A DNA stretch of 64,000 nucleotides, taken from Eurosta solidaginis (lineage: Eukaryota > Arthropoda > Insecta > Diptera > Tephritidae). The translations under genes were made by a program, and so were the position numbers. This document shows positions 1 through 11,239 of this stretch, in pieces. The first letter of the stretch is position 1. Every line of letters begins with the position of its first letter. The stretch is from positions 1 through 64,000 of the forward strand of contig NW_027136969.1 in the NCBI RefSeq assembly GCF_040869045.1, given 5' to 3'. Below the pieces are notes generated by a model, which worked only from the letters and a program-made list of their open reading frames with translations, did no database searches and was not told where the DNA came from.

Positions 1-1113
1 CGTTGTATATCCTTTAATTCTAGAGTTAAATTGATAAATAACGTGTACGAATTTGTTTAACGCATTTGTTTTGGTTACTCGACGTCTCCGTTCTCGTGTA
101 GCCTACATATTGCGTTTTTTTTTTAATTTGCTTACCGGGCTAAAGGTTAGCATGTTTAAAATACGTAAGTCGTTTTTTTCATCAAATTTAAGTAGATAAC
201 TCATCAGTTGTTTGCATCAGAGCGACAATTTTTGAGATAGTTATTAAAACTGTTTAAAGGTTGTCAAACGTTGTTTCTCGTTGTATATCCTTTAATTCTA
301 GAGTTAAATTGATAAATAACGTGTACGAATTTGTTTAACGCATTTGTTTTGGTTACTCGACGTCTCCGTTCTCGTGTAGCCTACATATTGCGTTTTTTTT
401 TAAATTTGCTTACCGGGCTAAAGGTTAGCATGTTTAAAATACGTAAGTCGTTTTGTTCATCAAATTTAAGTAGATAACTCATCAGTTGTTTGCATCAGAG
501 CGATAATTTTTGAGATAGTTATTAAAACTGTTTAAAGGTTTTCAAACGTTGTTTCTCGTTGTATATCCTTTAATTCTAGAGTTAAATTGATAAATAACGT
601 GTACGAATTTGTTTAACGCATTTGTTTTGGTTACTCGACGTCTCCGTTCTCGTGTAGCCTACATATTGCGTTTTTTTTTAATTTGCTTACCGGGCTAAAG
701 GTTAGCATGTTTAAAATACGTAAGTCGTTTTGTTCATCAAATTTAAGTAGATAACTCATCAGTTCTTTGCATTAGAGCGACAATTTTTGAGATAGTTATT
801 AAAACTGTTTAAAGGTTGTCAAACGTTGTTTCTCGTTGTATACCCTTTAATTCTAGAGTTAAGTTGATAAATAACGTGTACGAATTTGTTTAACGCATTT
901 GTTTTGGTTACTCGACGTCTCCGTTCTCGTGTAGCCTACATATTGCGTTTTTTTTTTTAATTTGCTTACCGGGCTAAAGGTTAGCATGTTTAAAATACGT
1001 AAGTCGTTTTGTTCATCAAATTTAAGTAGATAACTCATCAGTTGTTTGCATCAGAGCGATAATTTTTGAGATAGTTATTAATAACTGTTTAAAGGTTGTC
1101 AAACGTTGTTTCT
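1..1113 (+). repeat. Four-monomer block, copy 1 of a 15-monomer-spaced duplication
   Basis: Four successive units carry rare variants: seven T before catcaaa (near 174), ggttttcaaacg (near 536), agttctttgcattagagc (761), then tatacccttt with gttaagttgat (near 838-863) and attaataactg (near 1077). The same series in the same order recurs at 4169-5283, an offset of 4,168-4,170 bp or 15 monomers. The last two units of the series recur a third time at 7510-8067. Shared rare variants in fixed order show block duplication rather than independent mutation. Confidence 0.9.
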
Positions 1114-1390
1114 CGTTGTATATCCTTTAATTCTAGAGTTAAATTGATAAATAACGTGTACGAATTTGTTTAACGCATTTGTTTTGGTTACTCGACGTCT
1201 CCGTTCTCGTGTAGCCTACATATTGCGTTTTTTTTTAATTTGCTTACCGGGCTAAAGGTTAGCATGTTTAAAATACGTAAGTCGTTTTGTTCATCATATT
1301 TAAGTAGATAACTCATCAGTTGTTTGCATCAGAGCGATAATTTTTGAGATAGTTATTAAAACTGTTTAAAGGTTGTCAAACGTTGTTTCT

Positions 1391-1668
1391 CGTTGTATAT
1401 CCTTTAATTCTAGAGTTAAATTGATAAATAACGTGTACGAATTTGTTTAACGCATTTGTTTTGGTTACTCGACGTCTCCGTTCTCGTGTAGCCTACATAT
1501 TGCGTTTTTTTTTTAATTTGCTTACCGGGCTAAAGGTTAGCATGTTTAAAATACGTAAGTCGTTTTGTTCATCAAATTTAAGTAGATAACTCATCAGTTG
1601 TTTGCATCAGAGCGATAATTTTTGAGATAGTTATTAAAACTGTTTAAAGGTTGTCAAACGTTGTTTCT
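1391..1668 (+). repeat. Representative consensus-like monomer (278 bp)
   Basis: This copy has the common state at every variable site I tracked: ten T in the T-run, ttcatcaaa, catgttt and agcgat. I counted 39 C and 50 G in 278 bases (32% G+C) and 14 CpG. In order the unit holds cgttgtatatcc; an XbaI site (TCTAGA); acgtgtacga; a CpG-rich patch with an AatII site (GACGTC); the T-run; ttaccgggctaaagg; a SnaBI site (TACGTA); the A/B/C/D variable site; agcgat; and tttaaaggttgtcaaacg. Because these restriction sites occur once per unit and are mostly intact, XbaI, AatII or SnaBI digestion should give a ladder of about 278-bp steps. The phase is arbitrary. Confidence 0.95.
1505..1514 (+). repeat. 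Per-monomer variable T-run (example copy)
   Basis: Every monomer has a T homopolymer after attgcg and before aatttgc or aaatttgc. Its length varies between units: 7 T near 49,781, 8 T near 38,380, 41,990 and 61,733, 9-11 T in most, and 12 T near 12,353, 17,082, 46,441 and 46,721. A few runs are interrupted by G (near 31,175 and 37,551). This explains most monomer length variation and most frame changes between copies. Replication slippage is the likely cause, though sequencing error in homopolymers can contribute. Confidence 0.9.
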
Positions 1669-4168
1669 CGTTGTATATCCTTTAATTCTAGAGTTAAATT
1701 GATAAATAACGTGTACGAATTTGTTTAACGCATTTGTTTTGGTTACTCGACGTCTCCGTTCTCGTGTAGCCTACATATTGCGTTTTTTTTTTAATTTGCT
1801 TACCGGGCTAAAGGTTAGCATGTTTAAAATACGTAAGTCGTTTTGTTCATCAAATTTAAGTAGATAACTCATCAGTTGTTTGCATCAGAGCGATAATTTT
1901 TGAGATAGTTATTAAAACTGTTTAAAGGTTGTCAAACGTTGTTTCTCGTTGTATATCCTTTAATTCTAGAGTTAAATTGATAAATAACGTGTACGAATTT
2001 GTTTAACGCATTTGTTTTGGTTACTCGACGTCTCCGTTCTCGTGTAGCCTACATATTGCGTTTTTTTTTAATTTGCTTACCGGGCTAAAGGTTAGCATGT
2101 TTAAAATACGTAAGTCGTTTTGTTCATCATATTTAAGTAGATAACTCATCAGTTGTTTGCATCAGAGCGATAATTTTTGAGATAGTTATTAAAACTGTTT
2201 AAAGGTTGTCAAACGTTGTTTCTCGTTGTATATCCTTTAATTCTAGAGTTAAATTGATAAATAACGTGTACGAATTTGTTTAACGCATTTGTTTTGGTTA
2301 CTCGACGTCTCCGTTCTCGTGTAGCCTACATATTGCGTTTTTTTTTTAATTTGCTTACCGGGCTAAAGGTTAGCATGTTTAAAATACGTAAGTCGTTTTG
2401 TTCATCAAATTTAAGTAGATAACTCATCAGTTGTTTGCATCAGAGCGATAATTTTTGAGATAGTTATTAAAACTGTTTAAAGGTTGTCAAACGTTGTTTC
2501 TCGTTGTATATCCTTTAATTCTAGAGTTAAATTGATAAATAACGTGTACGAATTTGTTTAACGCATTTGTTTTGGTTACTCGACGTCTCCGTTCTCGTGT
2601 AGCCTACATATTGCGTTTTTTTTTACATTTGCTTACCGGGCTAAAGGTTAGCATGTTTAAAATACGTAAGTCGTTTTGTTCATCATATTTAAGTAGATAA
2701 CTCATCAGTTGTTTGCATCAGAGCGATAATTTTTGAGATAGTTATTAAAACTGTTTAAAGGTTGTCAAACGTTGTTTCTCGTTGTATATCCTTTAATTCT
2801 AGAGTTAAATTGATAAATAACGTGTACGAATTTGTTTAACGCATTTGTTTTGGTTACTCGACGTCTCCGTTCTCGTGTAGCCTACATATTGCGTTTTTTT
2901 TTTTAATTTGCTTACCGGGCTAAAGGTTAGCATGTTTAAAATACGTAAGTCGTTTTGTTCAACAAATTTAAGTAGATAACTCATCAGTTGTTTGCATCAG
3001 AGCGACAATTTTTGAGATAGTTATTAAAACTGTTTAAAGGTTGTCAAACGTTGTTTCTCGTTGTATATCCTTTAATTCTAGAGTTAAATTGATAAATAAC
3101 GTGTACGAATTTGTTTAACGCATTTGTTTTGGTTACTCGACGTCTCCGTTCTCGTGTAGCCTACATATTGCGTTTTTTTTTTAATTCGCTTACCGGGCTA
3201 AAGGTTAGCATGTTTAAAATACGTAAGTCGTTTTGTTCATCATATTTAAGTATATAACTCATCAGTTGTTTGCATCAGAGCGATAATTTTTGAGATAGTT
3301 ATTAAAACTGTTTAAAGGTTGTCAAACGTTGTTTCTCGTTGTATATCCTTTAATTCTAGAGTTAAATTGATAAATAACGTGTACGAATTTGTTTAACGCA
3401 TTTGTTTTGGTTACTCGACGTCTCCGTTCTCGTGTAGCCTACATATTGCGTTTTTTTTTTAATTTGCTTACCGGGCTAAAGGTTAGCATGTTTAAAATAC
3501 GTAAGTCGTTTTGTTCAACAAATTTAAGTAGATAACTCATCAGTTGTTTGCATCAGAGCGATAATTTTTGAGATAGTTATTAAAACTGTTTAAAGGTTGT
3601 CAAACGTTGTTTCTCGTTGTATATCCTTTAATTCTAGAGTTAAATTGATAAATAGCGTGTACGAATTTGTTTAACGCATTTGTTTTGGTTACTCGACGTC
3701 TCCGTTCTCGTGTAGCCTACATATTGCGTTTTTTTTTTAATTTGCTTACCGGGCTAAAGGTTAGCATGTTTAAAATACGAAAGTCGTTTTGTTCATCATA
3801 TTTAAGTAGATAACTCATCAGTTGTTTGCATCAGAGCGATAATTTTTGCGATAGTTATTAAAACTGTTTAAAGGTTGTCAAACGTTGTTTCTCGTTGTAT
3901 ATCCTTTAATTCTAGAGTTAAATTGATAAATAACGTGTACGAATTTGTTTAACGCATTTGTTTTGGTTACTCGACGTCTCCGTTCTCGTGTAGGTTACAT
4001 ATTGCGTTTTTTTTTAATTTGCTTACCGGGCTAAAGGTTAGCATGTTTAAAATACGTAAGTCGTTTTGTTCAACAAATTTAAGTAGATAACTCATCAGTT
4101 GTTTGCATCAGAGCGATAATTTTTGAGATAGCTATAAAACTGTTTAAAGGTTGTCAAACGTTGTTTCT

Positions 4169-5283
4169 CGTTGTATATCCTTTAATTCTAGAGTTAAATT
4201 GATAAATAACGTGTACGAATTTGTTTAACGCATTTGTTTTGGTTACTCGACGTCTCCGTTCTCGTGTAGCCTACATATTGCGTTTTTTTTTTAATTTGCT
4301 TACCGGGCTAAAGGTTAGCATGTTTAAAATACGTAAGTCGTTTTTTTCATCAAATTTAAGTAGATAACTCATCAGTTGTTTGCATCAGAGCGACAATTTT
4401 TGAGATAGTTATTAAAACTGTTTAAAGGTTGTCAAACGTTGTTTCTCGTTGTATATCCTTTAATTCTAGAGTTAAATTGATAAATAACGTGTACGAATTT
4501 GTTTAACGCATTTGTTTTGGTTACTCGACGTCTCCGTTCTCGTGTAGCCTACATATTGCGTTTTTTTTTAAATTTGCTTACCGGGCTAAAGGTTAGCATG
4601 TTTAAAATACGTAAGTCGTTTTGTTCATCAAATTTAAGTAGATAACTCATCAGTTGTTTGCATCAGAGCGATAATTTTTGAGATAGTTATTAAAACTGTT
4701 TAAAGGTTTTCAAACGTTGTTTCTCGTTGTATATCCTTTAATTCTAGAGTTAAATTGATAAATAACGTGTACGAATTTGTTTAACGCATTTGTTTTGGTT
4801 ACTCGACGTCTCCGTTCTCGTGTAGCCTACATATTGCGTTTTTTTTTTAATTTGCTTACCGGGCTAAAGGTTAGCATGTTTAAAATACGTAAGTCGTTTT
4901 GTTCATCAAATTTAAGTAGATAACTCATCAGTTCTTTGCATTAGAGCGACAATTTTTGAGATAGTTATTAAAACTGTTTAAAGGTTGTCAAACGTTGTTT
5001 CTCGTTGTATACCCTTTAATTCTAGAGTTAAGTTGATAAATAACGTGTACGAATTTGTTTAACGCATTTGTTTTGGTTACTCGACGTCTCCGTTCTCGTG
5101 TAGCCTACATATTGCGTTTTTTTTTTTTAATTTGCTTACCGGGCTAAAGGTTAGCATGTTTAAAATACGTAAGTCGTTTTGTTCATCAAATTTAAGTAGA
5201 TAACTCATCAGTTGTTTGCATCAGAGCGATAATTTTTGAGATAGTTATTAATAACTGTTTAAAGGTTGTCAAACGTTGTTTCT
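4169..5283 (+). repeat. Four-monomer block, copy 2 of a 15-monomer-spaced duplication
   Basis: These four units repeat the rare-variant series of 1-1113 at 4,168-4,170 bp offset: the seven-T cgtttttttcatcaaa near 4339, ggttttcaaacg near 4705, agttctttgcattagagc at 4930, tataccc with gttaagttgat near 5007-5034, and attaataactg near 5247. Similarity falls back to the ordinary monomer level at the next unit, which starts with an unusual cgttttatatcc at 5284 and has the A state where 1114-1390 has B. Confidence 0.9.
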
Positions 5284-7509
5284 CGTTTTATATCCTTTAA
5301 TTCTAGAGTTAAATTGATAAATAACGTGTACGAATTTGTTTAACGCATTTGTTTTGGTTACTCGACGTCTCCGTTCTCGTGTAGCCTACATATTGCGTTT
5401 TTTTTTTAATTTGCTTACCGGGCTAAAGGTTAGCATGTTTAAAATACGTAAGTCGTTTTGTTCATCAAATTTAAGTAGATAACTCATCAGTTGTTTGCAT
5501 CAGAGCGATAATTTTTGAGATAGTTATTAAAACTGTTTAAAGGTTGTCAAACGTTGTTTCTCGTTGTATATCCTTTAATTCTAGAGTTAAATTGATAAAT
5601 AACGTGTACGAATTTGTTTAACGCATTTGTTTTGGTTACTCGACGTCTCCGTTCTCGTGTAGCCTACATATTGCGTTTTTTTTTTAATTTGCTTACCGGG
5701 CTAAAGGTTAGCATGTTTAAAATACGTAAGTCGTTTTGTTCATCATATTTAAGTAGATAACTCATCAGTTGTTTGCATCAGAGCGATAATTTTTGAGATA
5801 GTTATTAAAACTGTTTAAAGGTTGTCAAACGTTGTTTCTCGTTGTATATCCTTTAATTCTAGAGTTAAATTGATAAATAACGTGTACGAATTTGTTTAAC
5901 GCATTTGTTTTGGTTACTCGACGTCTCCGTTCTCGTGTAGCCTACATATTGCGTTTTTTTTTTTAATTTGCTTACCGGGCTAAAGGTTAGCATGTTTAAA
6001 ATACGTAAGTCGTTTTGTTCATCAAATTTAAGTAGATAACTCATCAGTTGTTTGCATCAGAGCGATAATTTTTGAGATAGTTATTAAAACTGTTTAAAGG
6101 TTGTCAAACGTTGTTTCTCGTTGTATATCCTTTAATTCTAGAGTTAAATTGATAAATAACGTGTACGAATTTGTTTAACGCATTTGTTTTGGTTACTCGA
6201 CGTCTCCGTTCTCGTGTAGCCTACATATTGCGTTTTTTTTATATTTGCTTACCGGGCTAAAGGTTAGCATGTTTAAAATACGTAAGTCGTTTTGCTCATC
6301 ATATTTAAGTAGATAACTCATCAGTTGTTTGCATCAGAGCGATAATTTTTGAGATAGTTATTAAAACTGTTTAAAGGTTGTCAAACGTTGTTTCTCGTTG
6401 TATATCCTTTAATTCTAGAGTTAAATTGATAAATAACGTGTACGAATTTGTTTAACGCATTTGTTTTGATTACTCAACGTCTCCGTTCTCGTGTAGCCTA
6501 CATATTGCGTTTTTTTTTTTAATTTGCTTACCGGGCTAAAGGTTAGCATGTTTAAAATACGTAAGTCGTTTTGTTCAACAAATTTAAGTAGATAACTCAT
6601 CAGTTGTTTGCATCAGAGCGACAATTTTTGAGATAGTTATTAAAACTGTTTAAAGGTTGTCAAACGTTGTTTCTCGTTGTATATCCTTTAATTCTAGAGT
6701 TAAATTGATAAATAACGTGTACGAATTGGTTTAACGCATTTGTTTTGGTTACTCGACGTCTCCGTTCTCGTGTAGCCTACATATTGCGTTTTTTTTTTTA
6801 ATTTGCTTACCGGGCTAAAGGTTAGTATGTTTAAAATACGTAAGTCGTTTTGTTCATCATATTTAAGTAGATAACTCATCAGTTGTTTGCATCAGAGCGA
6901 TAATTTTTGAGATAGTTATTAAAACTGTTTAAAGGTTGTCAAACTTTGTTTCTCGTTGTATATCCTTTAATTCTAGAGTTAAATTGATAAATAACGTGTA
7001 CGAATTTGTTTAACGCATTTGTTTTGGTTACTCGACGTCTCCGTTCTCGTGTAGCCTACATATTGCGTTTTTTTTTTAATTTGCTTACCGGGCTAAAGGT
7101 TAGCATGTTTAAAATACGTAAGTCGTTTTGTTCATCAAATTTAAGTAGATAACTCATCAGTTGTTTGCATCAGAGCGATAATTTTTGAGATAGTTATTAA
7201 AACTGTTTAAAGGTTTTCAAACGTTGTTTCTCGTTGTATATCCTTTAATTCTAGAGATAAATTGATAAATAACGTGTACGAATTTGTTTAACGCATTTGT
7301 TTTGGTTACTCGACGTCTCCGTTCTCGTGTAGCCTACATATTGCGTTTTTTTTTTAATTTGCTTACCGGGCTAAAGGTTAGCATGTTTAAAATACGTAAG
7401 TCGTTTTGTTCAACAAATTTGAGTAGATAACTCATCAGTTGTTTGCATCAGAGCGACAATTTTTGAGATAGTTATTAAAACTGTTTAAAGGTTGTCAAAC
7501 GTTGTTTCT
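5284..7509 (+). repeat. Ordinary satellite monomers
   Basis: This is monomer array only. Notable private variants are atatttgc after an eight-T run near 6240 with cgttttgctcatc (near 6288), ttttgattactcaacg near 6465, acgaattggttt near 6721, tagtatgttt near 6825, aaactttg near 6942, and agagataaattg near 7252. A unit with ggttttcaaacg near 7213 resembles the second unit of the 1-1113 block. Confidence 0.85.
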
Positions 7510-8067
7510 CGTTGTATATCCTTTAATTCTAGAGTTAAATTGATAAATAACGTGTACGAATTTGTTTAACGCATTTGTTTTGGTTACTCGACGTCTCCGT
7601 TCTCGTGTAGCCTACATATTGCGTTTTTTTTTTAATTTGCTTACCGGGCTAAAGGTTAGCATGTTTAAAATACGTAAGTCGTTTTGTTCATCAAATTTAA
7701 GTAGATAACTCATCAGTTGTTTGCATTAGAGCGACAATTTTTGAGATAGTTATTAAAACTGTTTAAAGGTTGTCAAACGTTGTTTCTCGTTGTATACCCT
7801 TTAATTCTAGAGTTAAGTTGATAAATAACATGTACGAATTTGTTTAACGCATTTGTTTTGGTTACTCGACGTCTCCGTTCTCGTGTAGCCTACATATTGC
7901 GTTTTTTTTTTTAATTTGCTTACCGGGCTAAAGGTTAGCATGTTTAAAATACGTAAGTCGTTTTGTTCATCAAATTTAAGTAGATAACTCATCAGTTGTT
8001 TGCATCAGAGCGATAATTTTTGAGATAGTTATTAATAACTGTTTAAAGGTTGTCAAACGTTGTTTCT
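7510..8067 (+). repeat. Third, partial copy of the 1-1113 block (two monomers)
   Basis: Two units match the third and fourth units of 1-1113: gtttgcattagagcgac near 7718, then tataccc and gttaagttgat from 7788, and attaataact near 8031. The distance from the second copy (attaataactg near 5247 to 8031) is 2,784 bp, about ten monomers. The copy differs in gttgtttgc rather than gttctttgc, and in aacatgtacg near 7827. Confidence 0.85.
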
Positions 8068-11000
8068 CGTTGTATATCCTTTAATTCTAGAGTTAAATTG
8101 ATAAATAACGTGTACGAATTTGTTTAACGCATTTGTTTTGGTTACTCGACGTCTCCGTTCTCGTGTAGCCTGCATATTTCGTTTTTTTTTAATTTGCTTA
8201 CCGGGCTAAAGGTTAGCATGTTTAAAATACGTAAGTCGTTTTGTTCATCAAATTTAAGTAGATAACTCATCAGTTGTTTGCATCAGAGCGATAATTTTTG
8301 AGATAGTTATTAAAACTGTTTAAAGGTTGTCAAACGTTGTTTCTCGTTGTATATCCTTTAATTCTAGAGTTAAATTGATAAATAACGTGTACGAATTTGT
8401 TTAACGCATTTGTTTTGGTTACTCGACGTCTCCGTTCTCGTGTAGCCTACATATTGCGTTTTTTTTTAATTTGCTTACCGGGCTAAAGGTTAGCATGTTT
8501 AAAATACGTAAGTCGTTTTGTTCATCATATTTAAGTAGATAACTCATCAGTTGTTTGCATCAGAGCGATAATTTTTGAGATAGTTATTAAAACTGTTTAA
8601 AGGTTGTCAAACGTTGTTTCTCGTTGTATATCCTTTAATTCTAGAGTTAAATTGATAAATAGCGTGTACGAATTTGTTTAACGCATTTGTTTTGGTTACT
8701 CGACGTCTCCGTTCTCGTGTAGCCTACATATTGCGTTTTTTTTTTTAATTTGCTTACCGGGCTAAAGGTTAGCATGTTTAAAATACGTAAGTCGTTTTGT
8801 TCATCAAATTTAAGTAGATAACTCATCAGTTGTTTGCATCAGAGCGATAACTTTGAGATAGTTATTAAAACTGTTTAAAGGTTGTCAAACGTTGTTTCTC
8901 GTTGTATATCCTTTAATTCTAGAGTTAAATTGATAAATAACGTGTACGAATTTGTTTAACGCATTTGTTTTGGTTACTCGACGTCTCCGTTCTCGTGTAG
9001 CCTACATATTGCGTTTTTTTTACATTTGCTTACCGGGCTAAAGGTTAGCATGTTTAAAATACGTAAGTCGTTTTGTTCATCATATTTAAGTAGATAACTC
9101 ATCAGTTGTTTGCATCAGAGCGATAATTTGTGAGATAGTTATTAAAACTGTTTAAAGGATGTCAAACGTTGTTTCTCGTTGTATATCCTTTAATTCTAGA
9201 GTTAAATTGATAAATAACGTGTACGAATTTGTTTAACGCATTTGTTTTGGTTACTTGACGTCTCCGTTCTCGTGTAGCCTACATATTGCGTTTTTTTTTT
9301 TAATTTGCTTACCGGGCTAAAGGTTAGCATGTTTAAAATACGTAAGTCGTTTTGTTCATCAAATTTAAGTAGATAACTCATCAGTTGTTTGCATCAGAGC
9401 GACAATTTTTGAGATAGTTATTAAAACTGTTTAAAGGTTGTCAAACGTTGTTTCTCGTTGTATATCCTTTAATTCTAGAGTTAAATTGATAAATAACGTG
9501 TACGAATTTTTTAACGCATTTGTTTTGGTTACTCGACGTCTCCGTTCTCGTGTAGCCTAAATATTGCGTTTTTTTTTAAATTTGCTTACCGGGCTAAAGG
9601 TTAGCATGTTTAAAATACGTAAGTCGTTTTGTTCAACAAATTTAAGTAGATAACTCATCAGTTGTTTGTATCAGAGCGACAATTTTTGAGATAGTTATTA
9701 AAACTGTTTAAAGGTTGTCAAACGTTGTTTCTCGTTGTATATCCTTTAATTCTAGAGTTAAATTGATAAATAACGTGTACGAATTTGTTTAACGCATTTG
9801 TTTTGGTTACTCGACGTCTCCGTTCTCGTGTAGCCTACATTTTGCGTTTTTTTTTTAATTTGCTTACCGGGCTAAAGGTTAGCATGTTTAAAATACGTAA
9901 GTCGTTTTGTTCATCAAATTTAAGTAGATAACTCATCAGTTGTTTGCATCAGAGCGACAATTTTTGAGATAGTTATTAAAACTGTTTAAAGGTTGTCAAA
10001 CGTTGTTTCTCGTTGTATATCCTTTAATTCTAGAGTTAAATTGATAAATAACGTGTACGAATTTGTTTAACGCATTTGTTTTGGTTACTCGACGTCTCCG
10101 TTCTCGTGTAGCCTACATATTGCGTTTTTTTTTTTAATTTGCTTACCGGGCTAAAGGTTAGCATGTTTAAAATACGTAAGTCGTTTTGTTCATCAAATTT
10201 AAGGAGATAACTCATCAGTTGTTTGCATCAGAGCGACAATTTTTGAGATAGTTATTAAAACTGTTTAAAGGTTGTCAAACGTTGTTTCTCGTTGTATATC
10301 CTTTAATTCTAGAGTTAAATTGATAAATAACGTGTACGAATTTGTTTAACGCATTTGTTTTGGTTACTCGACGTCTCCGTTCTCGTGTAGCCTACATATT
10401 GCGTTTTTTTTTTAATTTGCTTACCGGGCTAAAGGTTAGCATGTTTAAAATACGTAAGTCGTTTTGTTCATCATATTTAAGTAGATAACTCATCAGTTGT
10501 TTGCATCAGAGCGATAATTTTTGAGATAGTTATTAAAACTGTTTAAAGGTTGTCAAACGTTGTTTCTCGTTGTATATCCTTTAATTCTAGAGTTAAATTG
10601 ATAAATAACGTGTACGAATTTGTTTAACGCATTTGTTTTGGTTACTCGACGTCTCCGTTCTCGTGTAGCCCACATATTGCGTTTTTTTTTTAATTTGCTT
10701 ACCGGGCTAAAGGTTAGCATGTTTAAAATACGTAAGTCGTTTTGTTCATAATATTTAAGTAGATAACTCATCAGTTGTTTGCATCAGAGCGATAATTTTT
10801 GAGATAGTTATTAAAACTGTTTAAAGGTTGTCAAACGTTGTTTCTCGTTGTATATCCTTTAATTCTAGAGTTAAATTGATAAATAACGTGTACGAATTTG
10901 TTTAACGCATTTGTTTTGGTTACTCGACGTCTCCGTTCTCGTGTAGCCTACATATTGCGTTTTTTTTTTAATTTGCTTACCGGGCTAAAGGTTAGCATGT

Positions 11001-11239
11001 TTAAAATACGTAAGTCGTTTTGTTCATCAAATTTAAGTAGATAACTCATCAGTTGTTTGCATCAGAGCGATAATTTTTGAGATAGTTATTAAAACTGTTT
11101 AAAGGTTGTCAAACGTTGTTTCTCGTTGTATATCCTTTAATTCTAGAGTTAAATTGATAAATAACGTGTACGAATTTGTTTAACGCATTTGTTTTGGTTA
11201 CTCGACGTCTCCGTTCTCGTGTAGCCTACATATTGCGTT
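8068..11239 (+). repeat. Ordinary satellite monomers
   Basis: This is monomer array only. Private variants include cctgcatatttcg near 8169, the aatagcgtg change near 8659 (also seen near 3652), agcgataactttgag near 8845, acattt after an eight-T run near 9014, a shortened cgaattttttaacgc near 9502, and aaggagataac near 10,201. A unit near 10,670 has gtagcccac instead of gtagcctac, which removes a stop codon on the reverse strand; see rejected items. No gene or RNA signal is seen. Confidence 0.85.

Larger units (their letters stand above)
1114..4168 (+). repeat. Intervening monomers with mixed A, B and C states
   Basis: Eleven monomers separate the two copies of the four-unit block. Their variable-site states run B, A, A, B, A, B, C, B, C, B, C. 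Private changes include acattt after the T-run near 2624, ttaattcgc near 3182, agtatataac near 3250, aatagcgtg near 3652, taggttacat near 3992 and gatagctataaaac near 4126. No coding or RNA signal is seen. Part of the order (A, B with a modified T-run edge, C with 11 T and agcgac, B) reappears near 5,830-6,960, roughly 13 units later. Confidence 0.8.

Noticed and set aside
1460..1500. RNA polymerase III internal promoter (B box) near ggttactcgacgtctcc, with the T-run as terminator
   Set aside because: It does not match the GGTTCGANNCC core, there is no convincing A box, and no tRNA or 5S-like fold was found.
1505..1514. T-run as the poly(A) tail of a reverse-strand retroposon (SINE)
   Set aside because: It sits inside every tandem unit at the same place, without target-site duplications or unit-by-unit insertion signs.
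1515..1540. CENP-B box near ttaccgggctaaagg
   Set aside because: The CGGG core is present, but the required TTCG is not at the right distance. Even the ttaattcgc variant near 3182 has five rather than seven bases between TTCG and CGGG.
10553..10771. 72-codon reverse-strand open frame, also at 22,238-22,456 and 39,638-39,856
   Set aside because: It lies wholly inside satellite monomers, depends on loss of one stop and on T-run length, and its common variants alter residues rather than being silent. No promoter, family motif or homology is visible.
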